Assembly: GCA_002409525.1 (NCBI GenBank)
Contig: DHNM01000020.1
Location: 1 to 34,243, forward strand
Direction of reading: 5' to 3'
Source: Eubacterium sp. UBA5416
Lineage (GTDB): Bacteria; Bacillota; Clostridia; Lachnospirales; Lachnospiraceae
Length of the DNA: 34,243 nt
Shown here: positions 23,210 through 32,726 of the stretch, in pieces
How positions within the stretch are numbered: the first letter of the stretch is position 1
Layout: the number at the start of each line of letters is the position of its first letter
Made by a program: the position numbers and the translations under genes
Notes under the pieces: generated by a model
What the model was told of the DNA's origin: nothing
Seen by the model: only the letters and a program-made list of their open reading frames with translations
The model's database searches: none

Positions 23210-25003
23210 CTACTTTTTATATCCAAAATCCGGTATATCATGCCACCGCTGTCTGAAATAATGTGCTGCCAGTTTCGGTCTTCTCTCCCGGGTAAACAGC
23301 CCTTTCTTATTGCCGTCCACGCGCAGAGTTCCCTGAATCGTGGCAAAGTCCGCAAAATTCCATACCTGTTCCCCTACAACAAAGCTGCATTCATCAAATA
23401 CCTTATTGATCGTCTTATAGTAATCCACCTGATACTCTTCGCTGAACATATTTCCGGTTGCCTTATGAAGTCCTGCCACCGTATCCGCACCATATTCTGT
23501 AATCATCCATGGCTTGCCCAGTTTCCTCCAGTACTTCATCTCTTCTCTCATCGCGCGCTCTGCCGCATCCAGGTCGCCCCCGAATACATACCAGCCGTAA
23601 TAACGGTTGGCACAGATGATATCCATCTCGGGAGCGGTAATGTCCCGTGTATAATCATTCTGGCAGATCACGAGAGTTACCGGTCTGCCCTGCGGATCAC
23701 ACCTGTGTGCCAGATGATACAAAGGCATAAAATAGTCATGTGCCGCCTGAGGCTGTTTTTCTGTATCCGGCTCATTTGCCAGAGACCACACTGCCACACA
23801 CGGATGGTTTTTATCCCGCGCAATCAGATCTCTAATCACCTGCTCATGGTGTTCCTTCGTCCGAAACTTTGCATAGCCTTCATCATCCCAGCCGAAATTG
23901 AGTCCCACCGCAGGTGTCTCATCGATGACTACAATGCCGAGACGATCACACAAGTTTAACATCTCCTCCGCATACGGGTAATGGGACGTACGGAAAGAAT
24001 TCGCACCCATCCACTTCATCAGAGAAAGATCTTTTACATTCATCGGCTCATTCAGACCGCGGCCATGCACCTCGCTGTCTTCGTGTTTACCGAATCCCTT
24101 GAAGTAAAATGGTTTTTCATTGATGAGAAACTGTGCTCCCTTTATTTCAATCGAACGCACACCGAACTGCTCCTCATAGGTATCCTCCTGATAATCTGCT
24201 TTCGCTGTATATAGATAAGCATTCCCCGGCTGCCACAGCTTTACATGTTCAATGGTTACCTTTCCCTCATTTCCATGAGAACATGAAACCTCCGCTCCAT
24301 CTTCATCAAAGAATCGAACAATCACTTCACGTTCGTCTGCGCCACGGCACCTGACGGTATAAGATACTTCGGCGTCATTCCCCACAATCTTCGGTACAAT
24401 AACAATATCTTCAATATATTCCTTCGGAGTGGTATAGATCTTTACCGGACGGTTGATTCCGGCATAATTGAAAAAGTCAAAGTTCGGAGCATTGTGTGGC
24501 TTCTGCACTGTTTTTCTGACACTGGGAATATCCGGGAGATCCTCTCCGAAAAATGCCGCTCCTACTTCATTCCCAATCGGAAGTGTGGAATAATCTACCC
24601 GGTTGTCAACGGCCACGCAAAGCAGATTCTTTCCGGGATTCACGGTCTTTCCGATTTCCGCCTCAAAAGGGAGAAATCCGCCCTGATGCTCACACAGGAG
24701 TTCTCCGTTCAGGTAAACCTTTGCTTTATGGGTCACCGCCCCGAATCTGAGAACCACCCTCTGATTCATGAGAATCTCAGGCAGTTCAATCTCCTTCTGA
24801 TAAAACGCCCAGCCGTAATGATCCCTGAAATCAGAACCTTCCACCTGATCATTATAGGACGCGGGAACCGCAATCTTTTTTGGATTCTCCAGTGGCTTTT
24901 CCATCCATTTTCCTTCAAATCCTGTCCCGTTGTCCAGTTTAAAATCCCATATTCCGGACAAATCCATGACAGTTCTTGCCTTGTTTATTTTTGGATAAAG
25001 CAT
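23210..25003 (-). CDS. uidA: GH2 beta-glucuronidase
   Basis: A 597-residue cytosolic GH2 enzyme of the gut-microbial GUS type that removes beta-linked glucuronic acid. The sugar-binding domain has GWAFYQKEIELPE. The barrel has LRTSHYP-like FRTSHYPYAEEM, acid/base Glu411 in SLANEPDT, and nucleophile Glu503 in ITEYGAD. The glucuronate-recognising N-x-K motif is N565-K567, matching N566/K568 of the E. coli enzyme. The active-site loop after DETPAVGLNF is about half the length of the E. coli Loop 1, suggesting a Mini-Loop or No-Loop enzyme, a type linked to oligosaccharides rather than small glucuronides. AAAGGAG precedes the ATG. Confidence 0.95.
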   Translation of the reverse strand: MLYPKINKARTVMDLSGIWDFKLDNGTGFEGKWMEKPLENPKKIAVPASYNDQVEGSDFRDHYGWAFYQKEIELPEILMNQRVVLRFGAVTHKAKVYLNGELLCEHQGGFLPFEAEIGKTVNPGKNLLCVAVDNRVDYSTLPIGNEVGAAFFGEDLPDIPSVRKTVQKPHNAPNFDFFNYAGINRPVKIYTTPKEYIEDIVIVPKIVGNDAEVSYTVRCRGADEREVIVRFFDEDGAEVSCSHGNEGKVTIEHVKLWQPGNAYLYTAKADYQEDTYEEQFGVRSIEIKGAQFLINEKPFYFKGFGKHEDSEVHGRGLNEPMNVKDLSLMKWMGANSFRTSHYPYAEEMLNLCDRLGIVVIDETPAVGLNFGWDDEGYAKFRTKEHHEQVIRDLIARDKNHPCVAVWSLANEPDTEKQPQAAHDYFMPLYHLAHRCDPQGRPVTLVICQNDYTRDITAPEMDIICANRYYGWYVFGGDLDAAERAMREEMKYWRKLGKPWMITEYGADTVAGLHKATGNMFSEEYQVDYYKTINKVFDECSFVVGEQVWNFADFATIQGTLRVDGNKKGLFTRERRPKLAAHYFRQRWHDIPDFGYKK

Positions 25004-25016
25004 ATATCTCCTTTCC

Positions 25017-25868
25017 TTATCCCTTAATACCGGTTGATGCGACTCCTTCTACAAAATATTTCTGAAGTGCAAGGAATACAATCAGTACCGGGATCAGCGT
25101 AATAATCGAACCGGCCATAATCAGTCCATAGTCAGCGGCGTACTGTCCGATAAACATTTTCAAACCAAGCTGAATTGTTTTCTTGCTCTCCGATTTCAGA
25201 TAAATCAACGGTCCGAGATAATCATTCCATGTATTTACAAATGTAAAAATAATCAGTGTAGACAGTGCAGGTTTTGACAGGGGCAGCATAATCCTGGCAT
25301 AAATCATATATTCACTCATACCATCGATTCTGGCCGCCTCGCACAAAGAGTCCGGGATTCCTTCGTAAAACTGTTTCATCATAAATACTCCGAATGCCGA
25401 AAACGCCTGCAGGCATATCATAGCAAGAAGTTTATTGTTTAACCCCATTCCTCTCATCATGATGAACTGAGGGACCATGTATACCTGCCATGGCATCGCT
25501 ATGGTTGCTATGTACGCAAGAAATAGTCCGTCCCTGTATTTAAACTGCAGTTTTGCGAATGCATATGCTGCAAAGCTGCTTGTAAGCATCTGTAGTATTG
25601 TCACTACTACTGACAGATAAACCGTATTGCCGATGAACTTTGAAAGCGGGATCTTTGTCCAGATGTCCCGATAATTACTCCATTGCGGCTGATCCGGAAT
25701 AAACTGAAAGGGTGTTACCTTAAACACTTCAGCATTTGTCTTAATGGAAGCTGACAACATCCAGAGGAAAGGAACGAGCATGATTGCTGTAATTACAATA
25801 AGCAGTACATAAATCAAAACTTTTTTGACCACCTGGTTTCGATGCATTGAGGTTTTCTTCTTCACCAT
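25017..25868 (-). CDS. Carbohydrate ABC transporter permease (MalG-like)
   Basis: A MalG/CUT1-type permease with six membrane segments. The first is VLIYVLLIVITAIMLVPFLW. The coupling motif EAARIDGMSEYMIYARIMLPLSKPAL (the EAA loop, about residues 185-210) contacts a shared MsmK-type ATPase, which is not encoded here. The C-terminus YFVEGVASTGIKG is typical. I start at the ATG at 25868 (MVKKKTSM), which has AGGAAG upstream. The longer reading to 25907 overlaps the previous gene. It lies 13 nt from the glucuronidase. Confidence 0.93.
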   Translation of the reverse strand: MVKKKTSMHRNQVVKKVLIYVLLIVITAIMLVPFLWMLSASIKTNAEVFKVTPFQFIPDQPQWSNYRDIWTKIPLSKFIGNTVYLSVVVTILQMLTSSFAAYAFAKLQFKYRDGLFLAYIATIAMPWQVYMVPQFIMMRGMGLNNKLLAMICLQAFSAFGVFMMKQFYEGIPDSLCEAARIDGMSEYMIYARIMLPLSKPALSTLIIFTFVNTWNDYLGPLIYLKSESKKTIQLGLKMFIGQYAADYGLIMAGSIITLIPVLIVFLALQKYFVEGVASTGIKG

Positions 25869-25884
25869 CTCTTCTCTTCCTTTC

Positions 25885-26826
25885 CTATGAGTTCTCATAC
25901 TTTGCATTTCCCTTAAACTGGATCACTGTAATAATCAGGACAATAACAAACAATACCATTGCAATTGCGCTTGAGTAGCCCAGATCCCATTCAACAAATG
26001 CTTTTTGATAGATATAATAAACCAGTACCGTTGAAGAAGTACCCAGTCTTCCGTCACCACCGCCGGCAAGCATAATTGCAATATCATATACTTTAAAGCA
26101 GTTAATCGTCAGCATAACAACAACAAAAAAGGTTGTCGGACGAAGCTGCGGCCATGTCACATAGCGGAACTTCTGCCACGAACCTGCTCCATCCAGAGAA
26201 GCAGCTTCATAAAGTTCCGCCGATATCCCCTGCAGCCCGGCCAGATAAATCACCATATAATATCCCATATACTTCCAGACACTGAATAAAATCAGGGTAA
26301 CCAGTATGAGATTCCCGCCGAACCAGTTCGGCAGGTTTTTCATATGGAATATATAATAGAGAATGGCGTTCACCGGTCCCTTGCTCGGGTGAAAGAGCAT
26401 AGCCCACACAGCAGTAATCGCAACCAGTGATGCCACATAAGGGAAAAATGCAACCGTCCGAAAAACTCCCTTTGCCACAATCTTCTGATTTAAAATAGAC
26501 GCAAGTCCCAGAGATGCGATCATCGTGAGGGGTACGGTACCGATACAATAAATCAGTGTGTTTTTCAGAGAAGCCCAAAACATGGAATCTCCTGCCAGCC
26601 TCTTAAAATTTTCAAGTCCCACGAATTTTATCGGGTTGTTGCCATCCCACTTCACAAACCCCAGTGCAAATGCACATATAATGGGAATCAGTGTAAATAC
26701 GGCAAATCCGATAAAGTTCGGAGCAATAAACGAATACGCCACCAGTGTACGTTTTCTGTCACGTCTTTTTTTACTTTTTTTCAATTCAACAGAATTTTCC
26801 ATATTGTTTTGCGCTGATACGCGCAC
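25885..26826 (-). CDS. Carbohydrate ABC transporter permease (MalF-like)
   Basis: A 313-residue CUT1 permease. It has a charged N-terminus with KKSKKRRDRKRT, then LVAYSFIAPNFIGFAVF, the first of six membrane helices. The EAA loop is ELYEAASLDGAGSWQKFRYVTWPQLRP (about residues 200-226). The start given is GTG at 26826, directly after AAGGAGA. The ATG at 26802 has a poorer site, so the exact start is uncertain. It pairs with the MalG-like partner 16 nt downstream. Confidence 0.93.
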   Translation of the reverse strand: MRVSAQNNMENSVELKKSKKRRDRKRTLVAYSFIAPNFIGFAVFTLIPIICAFALGFVKWDGNNPIKFVGLENFKRLAGDSMFWASLKNTLIYCIGTVPLTMIASLGLASILNQKIVAKGVFRTVAFFPYVASLVAITAVWAMLFHPSKGPVNAILYYIFHMKNLPNWFGGNLILVTLILFSVWKYMGYYMVIYLAGLQGISAELYEAASLDGAGSWQKFRYVTWPQLRPTTFFVVVMLTINCFKVYDIAIMLAGGGDGRLGTSSTVLVYYIYQKAFVEWDLGYSSAIAMVLFVIVLIITVIQFKGNAKYENS

Positions 26827-26839
26827 TCTCCTTCCTGTT

Positions 26840-28231
26840 TCACTTCAGTGCACTTACCTCTTTATTCATTTTCTGAATTCCCTCATCGACCGAGATATCA
26901 CCATTCATGATATCTTTGTGATAAGTGTCAAGAATCGTATTAATCTCTGCCACATTGGAATCATAGGGCGCTTCCAGATATACCGCTTTTGTCTGAAGTG
27001 CCTCTTTACTTGCCTCATCTGTCGGAAATCCTTCCATGTTCGCAAGCTGATCCACGACCTCATCACTCATAATCGCAGGAAATGCTCCTGTTTCGGCGAC
27101 AGCCTTGGCTCCTTCTTCTCCACCTGCAAATTTAATGAAATCCCATGCTTCCTCTTTCTGTTTGGAGACTGTCGGGATTGCAAGACTTGTAAGCTGTCCG
27201 ATGGTTGTACCTGCTTCAACACCTTCCGGGTGAGGATACTTTACAATTCCCCAGTTCCCGCACAAATCAGGATCATATTCCCCGCTTGCAAGGCTTGGAA
27301 TCAGTGTAGAGATATACCAGGTTCCCATATTCATTGTCGCTGTATTCCCTTCTGAGAAGGCTGCAGAATAATGAAGCTGAGAAGCATTTGTGTCAACATA
27401 GGTACGGCAGATGCCGTCTTCCTCCTGTTTTTTAACCATATCATAATACGGTTTTGTAAATTCATAGTCACCGTCAAGAATCGTGTGCTCTCCGTCAAGG
27501 ACACCAAAAAGCTGTACCGCGCTTCTCCAGGTATGATAATGGGAACCATAGATCTGATCATCGCCAAATCCTGTCTTCGCTACAGAACGTGCCAGTTTAT
27601 CATACTCTTCCAAAGTCATATCATTCGTCGGATAATCGACGCCCGCATCATCAAACAGATCCTTATTATAATATAATACCCAGAAGTCATTACGGAACGG
27701 AAGCTCGTAAAGTTCATCGTCTACTGCAACCTGATCGGTCATACCATTATACGCAGACAAATCCACACCATCTTTTTCAATTCTTTCGTTCAGCGGCTCA
27801 AGAACACCTTTTGATACTAAAGTTGCATATCCGGGCACATCCTTCACCGTAACAACATCAAAATCAGAACCGGAACCCGACAATTCGGTAGAAAGAACAG
27901 TCTGGTAATCCGCGGATCCAAGGTCTGTCATTTCAATGCGTACATCCGGATTTTTCTCCACATATGCCGAAGCAACCGCTTCCCAGTAAGTAGCGGACTT
28001 TGCATCCCAGATTGACCATTTCAGTACCGTGGATGCATCATCCGCACCTACTTCCGTCTTACTTCCCGCCGACTTTTCTTCAGCTGATGACGATTCTTCT
28101 TTTTTGGCTGATGCTGACTTTACATCTGACTGTTTGTCTTCCTCTTTACTCGAATCGCTGTTTCCACACCCCGCAAAAGAAGTTACACACATCGCTGTTA
28201 CGAGCAAAGCACTGATTAGTTTTTTCTTCAT
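26840..28231 (-). CDS. Carbohydrate ABC transporter substrate-binding lipoprotein
   Basis: A roughly 463-residue CUT1 binding protein anchored outside the membrane. The ATG at 28231 (MKKKLISALLV) gives a proper signal peptide with lipobox SFAGC and is preceded by AAGGAGG. The earlier ATG at 28279 adds 16 non-signal residues. A Ser/Lys/Glu-rich linker follows, then the binding domain with LKWSIWDAKSATYWEAVASAY (about residues 66-86), ELPFRNDFWVLYYNKDLFDDAG and NMGTWYISTLIPS. It is first in the operon, opposite a two-component system. The ligand is probably an oligosaccharide rich in rhamnose or glucuronate, judged by the neighbours. Confidence 0.93.
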   Translation of the reverse strand: MKKKLISALLVTAMCVTSFAGCGNSDSSKEEDKQSDVKSASAKKEESSSAEEKSAGSKTEVGADDASTVLKWSIWDAKSATYWEAVASAYVEKNPDVRIEMTDLGSADYQTVLSTELSGSGSDFDVVTVKDVPGYATLVSKGVLEPLNERIEKDGVDLSAYNGMTDQVAVDDELYELPFRNDFWVLYYNKDLFDDAGVDYPTNDMTLEEYDKLARSVAKTGFGDDQIYGSHYHTWRSAVQLFGVLDGEHTILDGDYEFTKPYYDMVKKQEEDGICRTYVDTNASQLHYSAAFSEGNTATMNMGTWYISTLIPSLASGEYDPDLCGNWGIVKYPHPEGVEAGTTIGQLTSLAIPTVSKQKEEAWDFIKFAGGEEGAKAVAETGAFPAIMSDEVVDQLANMEGFPTDEASKEALQTKAVYLEAPYDSNVAEINTILDTYHKDIMNGDISVDEGIQKMNKEVSALK

Positions 28232-28260
28232 AACTCCAATCCTCCTTGAATACCTAGTAA

Positions 28261-28430
28261 TTTGACCCTGGTGATACACGAATTGTTACGCACTTTGTGC
28301 TCTCACAATTCTAAAAACATTCGAATTTCACCCTAATCGGGTTACGTTCTCATGTTTTTTACGGGTCCCAAAGCCGTGCTCTTTCATGCGAGCATGAAAG
28401 GCAAGGCCTTTTGACCCTGGTATCATTCTA
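28261..28430. repeat. Interspersed repeat element upstream of the sugar-binding-protein gene
   Basis: The element is bounded by direct words TTTGACCCTGGT (28261 and about 28410). It contains a segment shared with 21348-21378 and a perfect 9-bp hairpin, CTTTCATGC-GA-GCATGAAAG, at 28381-28400. It has no ORF. It lies in the 5' leader of the binding-protein gene. The remaining gap to 28598 is AT-rich, with no other structure I can support. Confidence 0.6.
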
Positions 28431-28598
28431 AGAAAAATCACGAGCTTTTTCCATGCTATAGTCTATGATTTTCTGCTATTTTTCTCTTAATATCAATTTC
28501 TATTTTTCATCCGTGTCCTTGCCATATATTTTTTTATAAAATCATGTACTTTTCTATGAATCACAGAACACGCAGCAATCCGCGTATTATATCGCTAA

Positions 28599-28627
28599 TT
28601 GCACATGCATCCTTACTATGATATACT
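28599..28627 (+). promoter_or_regulatory. Promoter of the two-component system
   Basis: TTGCAC (28599-28604) and TATACT (28622-28627) are 17 nt apart, about 60 nt before the kinase ATG. The -10 is good and the -35 weak. Confidence 0.5.
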
Positions 28628-28687
28628 GTCTTTGGAAAATGTATATAAAAGTAAAAACTATATCGATAAAAAAGGTTGAATAATCCT

Positions 28688-30523
28688 ATGGGCAGAAAGC
28701 TATCTGGAAAACTTATAAACAAAATGCCGCATTCACTCCGCGGCAATTTCACTCTTATTACCATAATATTAATGCTGGTCTTCGGGATCGGTACTGCCAC
28801 AATGAGCTTTATCATGTTCTCGGACAGTCTGCGCAGAAATTCGATTCACTCCGCTGAAAGCAATTTACAGTTTATACGCAATGATATCAACTCGGACCTG
28901 AACAGTATTCTTGGTTTTTGCCGCTGGTGCCGTACAAACACGGCTATCTCCAGCTACATAGCTGCCAGCCCGGAAGATCCATATTACAACACACTGACAA
29001 AGGAGGCCTCTGAGCGCCTAAGTGAACAATATCTGTCTACTTCTGCATATCCGTATATATCGAGAGTTATAATAACGAATTCCGAAAATTCCAAATTTCT
29101 GCAGAAGAATTCTTCTTCATACTATTCCAGTGACCGCTATATATTAGAAGTTCTGAAAAAACTTCCCTATTATAAGCAGCTCCTGAACGCCCCGGATTAT
29201 ACCTTTCATGTCGGTGTACAGAAAGACCCCTTTGTCCACGCCTCAGAAAAAATACTTCCTATTATACGACCGATTGAGTCCAGCTACAGTGATGATGAAA
29301 TCGGAGTCCTTTTTATGCAGATATCACTTTCCATGTTTACGGATCCTCTTTCCCGCTTTTCATCCCAGGAACATACCCCTGTTTATCTGACAATCAGCGG
29401 TGAGAGCTATTGTATTGACAATGGAAAGATAACATCAGTTTCTTTTCCGAAAAGCAGTGAGGAACTGCAATACGATGATATGGTAAGCAGCAGTACCAGG
29501 ATAGAAAAAATTTCAGGCAGTGGTTATTCCGGGCTTTACGTCACCTCGCCAATTGAGGCAGAGGGATGCTATATCACTATGCCGGTTGTGACAGACGGAG
29601 CCAGACAATCTGTGTCAGGTTTTTTCTTTATCGTTTTCTTCATCTTATTAATCGTCATGATTATCGGGGTTTTGCTCATGCGCTTCCTGTCATACAGCGT
29701 AACACAGCCGGTAGTATGTTTGAAAAATCAGCTGTCCCTGATTGCCGGTGGAGATTTTTCACAGAATCCGGAAATTGAATGGGACAATGAACTTGGCGAC
29801 ATCGGCCGCGACGTCAATCTGCTTGCAACCGATATCAGTAATCTGATGGAACAGAGAATTACGGACGAAAAACAGAAAAAAGATCTGGAGTACCAGATAC
29901 TGCAGAGCCAGATTAATCCCCATTTTCTTTACAATACACTAAACTCCATCAAATGGATGGCGACTGCCCAGCACTCCTCCGGGATTGCGGAAATGACCAC
30001 AGCTCTTGCCCATCTTCTCAAGAGCATTTCCAAGGGGACGAAAGCGATTGTATCCATGAAAGAAGAATTCCAGCTGCTGGATGATTACTTCACAATACAA
30101 AAATACCGTTATGGCGGTGCAATTACCATGGATTATCAGATTGATGATCCCGATCTTATTCATAATCAGATCCTTCGTTTTACACTGCAGCCAATCGTTG
30201 AGAATTCTATTTTCCACGGGATTGAACCGAAGGGGTCTAGTGGCCACATAGACATCCATCTCTACCATACGGAAAATGATAGCATTCAAGTTGACATTAC
30301 AGATGATGGAGTCGGCATGGATCAGGCAATGATCTCCTCTGTCCTGGCAGGTGAAACCTCTGATCGCTCCAGCTTCTTCAAACAGATCGGCATCGGGAGC
30401 GTGAACAAACGGATTCAATATACATTCGGCAGCGAATATGGCATAAGCATCACCAGTACTCCCGGTGAATTCACCTGTACATCCATCCTGCTTCCCCACA
30501 AAAAACAGGATAAGCAGCAATAA
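28688..30523 (+). CDS. YesM-type sensor histidine kinase
   Basis: A membrane histidine kinase of the Gram-positive carbohydrate-sensing class. It has a first membrane helix (FTLITIILMLVFGIGTATM, about residues 20-45), a large extracellular sensor region of about 240 residues, and a second helix (FFFIVFFILLIVMIIGVLL). A HAMP region follows, then the His_kinase motif QSQINPHFLYNTLNSIKW with the phosphorylated His. The ATPase domain has VENSIFHGIEPKGSSG and DDGVGMD. I prefer ATG at 28688 to TTG at 28676, where the purine-rich site abuts the codon. It is divergent from the sugar-importer operon and 18 nt before its regulator. Confidence 0.95.
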   Translation: MGRKLSGKLINKMPHSLRGNFTLITIILMLVFGIGTATMSFIMFSDSLRRNSIHSAESNLQFIRNDINSDLNSILGFCRWCRTNTAISSYIAASPEDPYYNTLTKEASERLSEQYLSTSAYPYISRVIITNSENSKFLQKNSSSYYSSDRYILEVLKKLPYYKQLLNAPDYTFHVGVQKDPFVHASEKILPIIRPIESSYSDDEIGVLFMQISLSMFTDPLSRFSSQEHTPVYLTISGESYCIDNGKITSVSFPKSSEELQYDDMVSSSTRIEKISGSGYSGLYVTSPIEAEGCYITMPVVTDGARQSVSGFFFIVFFILLIVMIIGVLLMRFLSYSVTQPVVCLKNQLSLIAGGDFSQNPEIEWDNELGDIGRDVNLLATDISNLMEQRITDEKQKKDLEYQILQSQINPHFLYNTLNSIKWMATAQHSSGIAEMTTALAHLLKSISKGTKAIVSMKEEFQLLDDYFTIQKYRYGGAITMDYQIDDPDLIHNQILRFTLQPIVENSIFHGIEPKGSSGHIDIHLYHTENDSIQVDITDDGVGMDQAMISSVLAGETSDRSSFFKQIGIGSVNKRIQYTFGSEYGISITSTPGEFTCTSILLPHKKQDKQQ

Positions 30524-30541
30524 CGAAAGGAGCTTCCCGAA

Positions 30542-32128
30542 ATGATAAAAATACTGATCGCTGATGATGAACCTCTTGTTCAGATTGGACTTCGTTCTAT
30601 GATAGACTGGAGCAGTCTTGGAGCCAAAGTATGTGGCACCGCCTCGAATGGAGATGCCGCATGGAATATAATCAATGAACAGCATCCGGATATTGTAATC
30701 ACAGATATCCAGATGCCCTGTTCCTCAGGTCTGGAGCTGGGCAAGCGATGCATGGATGAGCTTGGCCGTCTGCCGGTTTTCATTATCCTCACAAATTATG
30801 AGGATTTTCAGTATGCCCGTGAGGCGCTTAGCTTCCACGCGGTGGATTACCTTGTTAAAATCGATCTTACGCCTGAGTCGCTGTCAGCATCTGTTAAAAA
30901 AGCGATAGAACAGGTAAACCTGATCAAATATCAAAGCCCGGGATCTTCAGATGACAGCCATAATCTGAACATGTTCCGGGAACGCTTCTATATCAGGCTT
31001 CTCAATAATCTGTTTGAAAGTGGCAAACAGTTTCAGTTCCAGAAGAAAAATCTCAAGATTTCACTCGACGCATACGGGTTTGCCGCAGCGACCATACAGC
31101 TTTTTTCAGATGCTTCCTCTCTTGGTGTCTATAATCAGACATTGCAAATGCTTCAGACTTTACTTTCCAAATATATTTCCTGCCATACGGTTGCACTGGA
31201 CACACATTTTCTTGCTGTAATTTTTATGATAGGCGAAAATGATGTCAAAGAATGGAAAGGTTCTGTGCGCAGCGCTCTTGAAAGTACATTTCAAATGCTG
31301 CACGACTATTACAATGTGTCATTCCTGACAAGTATCGGAAGGCTGGCTACAAATCCGCTCGATCTTTCTTCTTCTTACAGCGACTCCAGGCAGATTCTCT
31401 CTTATCTTTCGGAAAAGCAGCCTCTCATCTTTTATGATGATCTTTCAGATACTCATGCTTTGCGCAATGTATTCAGTATGTCTTTGTTCCGTGATGACTT
31501 AAGCCGGGCTTTCCAGGAGCTTGACGAAGAGGCTCTGCGCTCTTCCATTGATACAATTCTGTCAATTCTCGGTCAAGAGCAGGAACATGCACACTTTACT
31601 CAGGCACTGGATGCGGCAGGGAGTATCCTCCATCTTTCCATAACACTCCTGCCGGGCGGATCAGATGTAGTATCCGAAATATTTAAAAATGAACCGGACA
31701 ACTATCTTTCACTCTACCATCTCAAAAGTGTACCATCAATTATCTCCTGGCTGTCACAGCTTGAGGAAGGGCTCTGCCTTGCTTTCGCCGGAAAGAAAAA
31801 AGGGCAGCAAAATACCTTTACAAAGCTCTGCTGCCAGTACATAAACGAACATGTCCATGAAAAGATCTTTCTGCAGGATATTGCCGATACCCTCGGGATC
31901 AGCCCGAACTATCTGAGTCAGCTCTTTAAAAAATGTATGAATGTGGGAGTCAGTGAATATATCAATATGCAGAAGATTGAAGAATCAAAAAAGCTGCTCG
32001 GAGAGACGACTCTTAAGATTTACGAAATCTCTGAACGCCTGGGGTATGAAAGCTCCTTCTACTTCAGCAAAGTCTTTAAGAAAATCACAGGAATGTCCCC
32101 GAAAGAATACAGGAGCCGCCTTTATTAA
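30542..32128 (+). CDS. YesN-type AraC-family response regulator
   Basis: A 528-residue response regulator. The receiver domain at 1-105 has acidic residues ADDE at 7-10, the phospho-acceptor Asp55 in VITDIQMP, and the conserved Lys in DYLVK. The long middle region is typical of YesN proteins. The C-terminal AraC double HTH (about 425-528) shows FLQDIADTLGISPNYLSQLFK and LGYESSFYFSKVFKKITGMSPKEYR. It should activate the divergent importer/glycosidase operon when its partner kinase detects the sugar. Its translation start is AAAGGAGC-led and close to the kinase stop. Confidence 0.95.
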   Translation: MIKILIADDEPLVQIGLRSMIDWSSLGAKVCGTASNGDAAWNIINEQHPDIVITDIQMPCSSGLELGKRCMDELGRLPVFIILTNYEDFQYAREALSFHAVDYLVKIDLTPESLSASVKKAIEQVNLIKYQSPGSSDDSHNLNMFRERFYIRLLNNLFESGKQFQFQKKNLKISLDAYGFAAATIQLFSDASSLGVYNQTLQMLQTLLSKYISCHTVALDTHFLAVIFMIGENDVKEWKGSVRSALESTFQMLHDYYNVSFLTSIGRLATNPLDLSSSYSDSRQILSYLSEKQPLIFYDDLSDTHALRNVFSMSLFRDDLSRAFQELDEEALRSSIDTILSILGQEQEHAHFTQALDAAGSILHLSITLLPGGSDVVSEIFKNEPDNYLSLYHLKSVPSIISWLSQLEEGLCLAFAGKKKGQQNTFTKLCCQYINEHVHEKIFLQDIADTLGISPNYLSQLFKKCMNVGVSEYINMQKIEESKKLLGETTLKIYEISERLGYESSFYFSKVFKKITGMSPKEYRSRLY

Positions 32129-32153
32129 AAACTCTCTACAGGGTCTCTTTTTG

Positions 32154-32726
32154 TCACGCCAGTACAAACGCCCCGACCACTCCCGCAAGTATCGTCAGTA
32201 GAATCGGATTGATTTTAAACCGTATATTAAGCACAGCAGTCAGTACAAAGATAATAATACAGATAACAGAGAACGTCCCAAACGGATCTGTAAACACATC
32301 TGTGATCCTCTTCCCTTCCGCAAGAAGAACTTCCGCCCCGATCTGAACCGCAGCGGCGGCAATCAGTCCGACAGCAGCAGGCTTAATCCCCGACATCGTG
32401 GCGTCCACCCAGAAGTTTTCTTTAAAGTGCACAAAAAACCGCATAATGAGAACCGTGAGAATGAAGGACGGCAGAGACACCCCGATCGTGGCAGACACAG
32501 CTCCCGGAATCCCCCTGGCAAGGTAGCCGACATAGGTAGCCGCATTGATCGAAATCGACCCCGGCACCACCATATCAAGTGCATTCAGATCCGCAAACTG
32601 AGCAGGGGTGACAGAAAACCTCTGAGCCTCTGACATGATCATGGAAAGCATTGCATATCCCCCGCCAAAACTTAAGAATCCAAGTTTCACAAAAGTTATA
32701 AATAAATTCAGGCAGTCAATGATCAT
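32154..32726 (-). CDS. Half-size chromate-transporter-family protein (second)
   Basis: A roughly 190-residue CHR-family membrane protein. The start at 32726 (MIIDCLNLF) has GGAGG upstream. The longer reading to 32810 lies inside the previous gene. The family hallmark FLSFGGGYAMLSMI is followed by LDMVVPGSISINAATYVGYLARG and several membrane helices. Short CHR proteins work as pairs. The two here overlap by 11 nt. The true substrate in an anaerobe is unknown. It converges with the response regulator. Confidence 0.9.
   Translation of the reverse strand: MIIDCLNLFITFVKLGFLSFGGGYAMLSMIMSEAQRFSVTPAQFADLNALDMVVPGSISINAATYVGYLARGIPGAVSATIGVSLPSFILTVLIMRFFVHFKENFWVDATMSGIKPAAVGLIAAAAVQIGAEVLLAEGKRITDVFTDPFGTFSVICIIIFVLTAVLNIRFKINPILLTILAGVVGAFVLA

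Noticed and set aside
23108..23959. Long plus-strand ORF of 283 residues
   Set aside because: Antisense shadow of the beta-glucuronidase gene; composition is not protein-like and there is no ribosome site.
26558..27355. Plus-strand ORF of 265 residues rich in Cys and Phe
   Set aside because: Antisense to the permease and binding-protein genes, both strongly supported.
29939..30685. Minus-strand ORF of 248 residues across the kinase/regulator junction
   Set aside because: Antisense to conserved kinase and receiver motifs; no own promoter or ribosome site.
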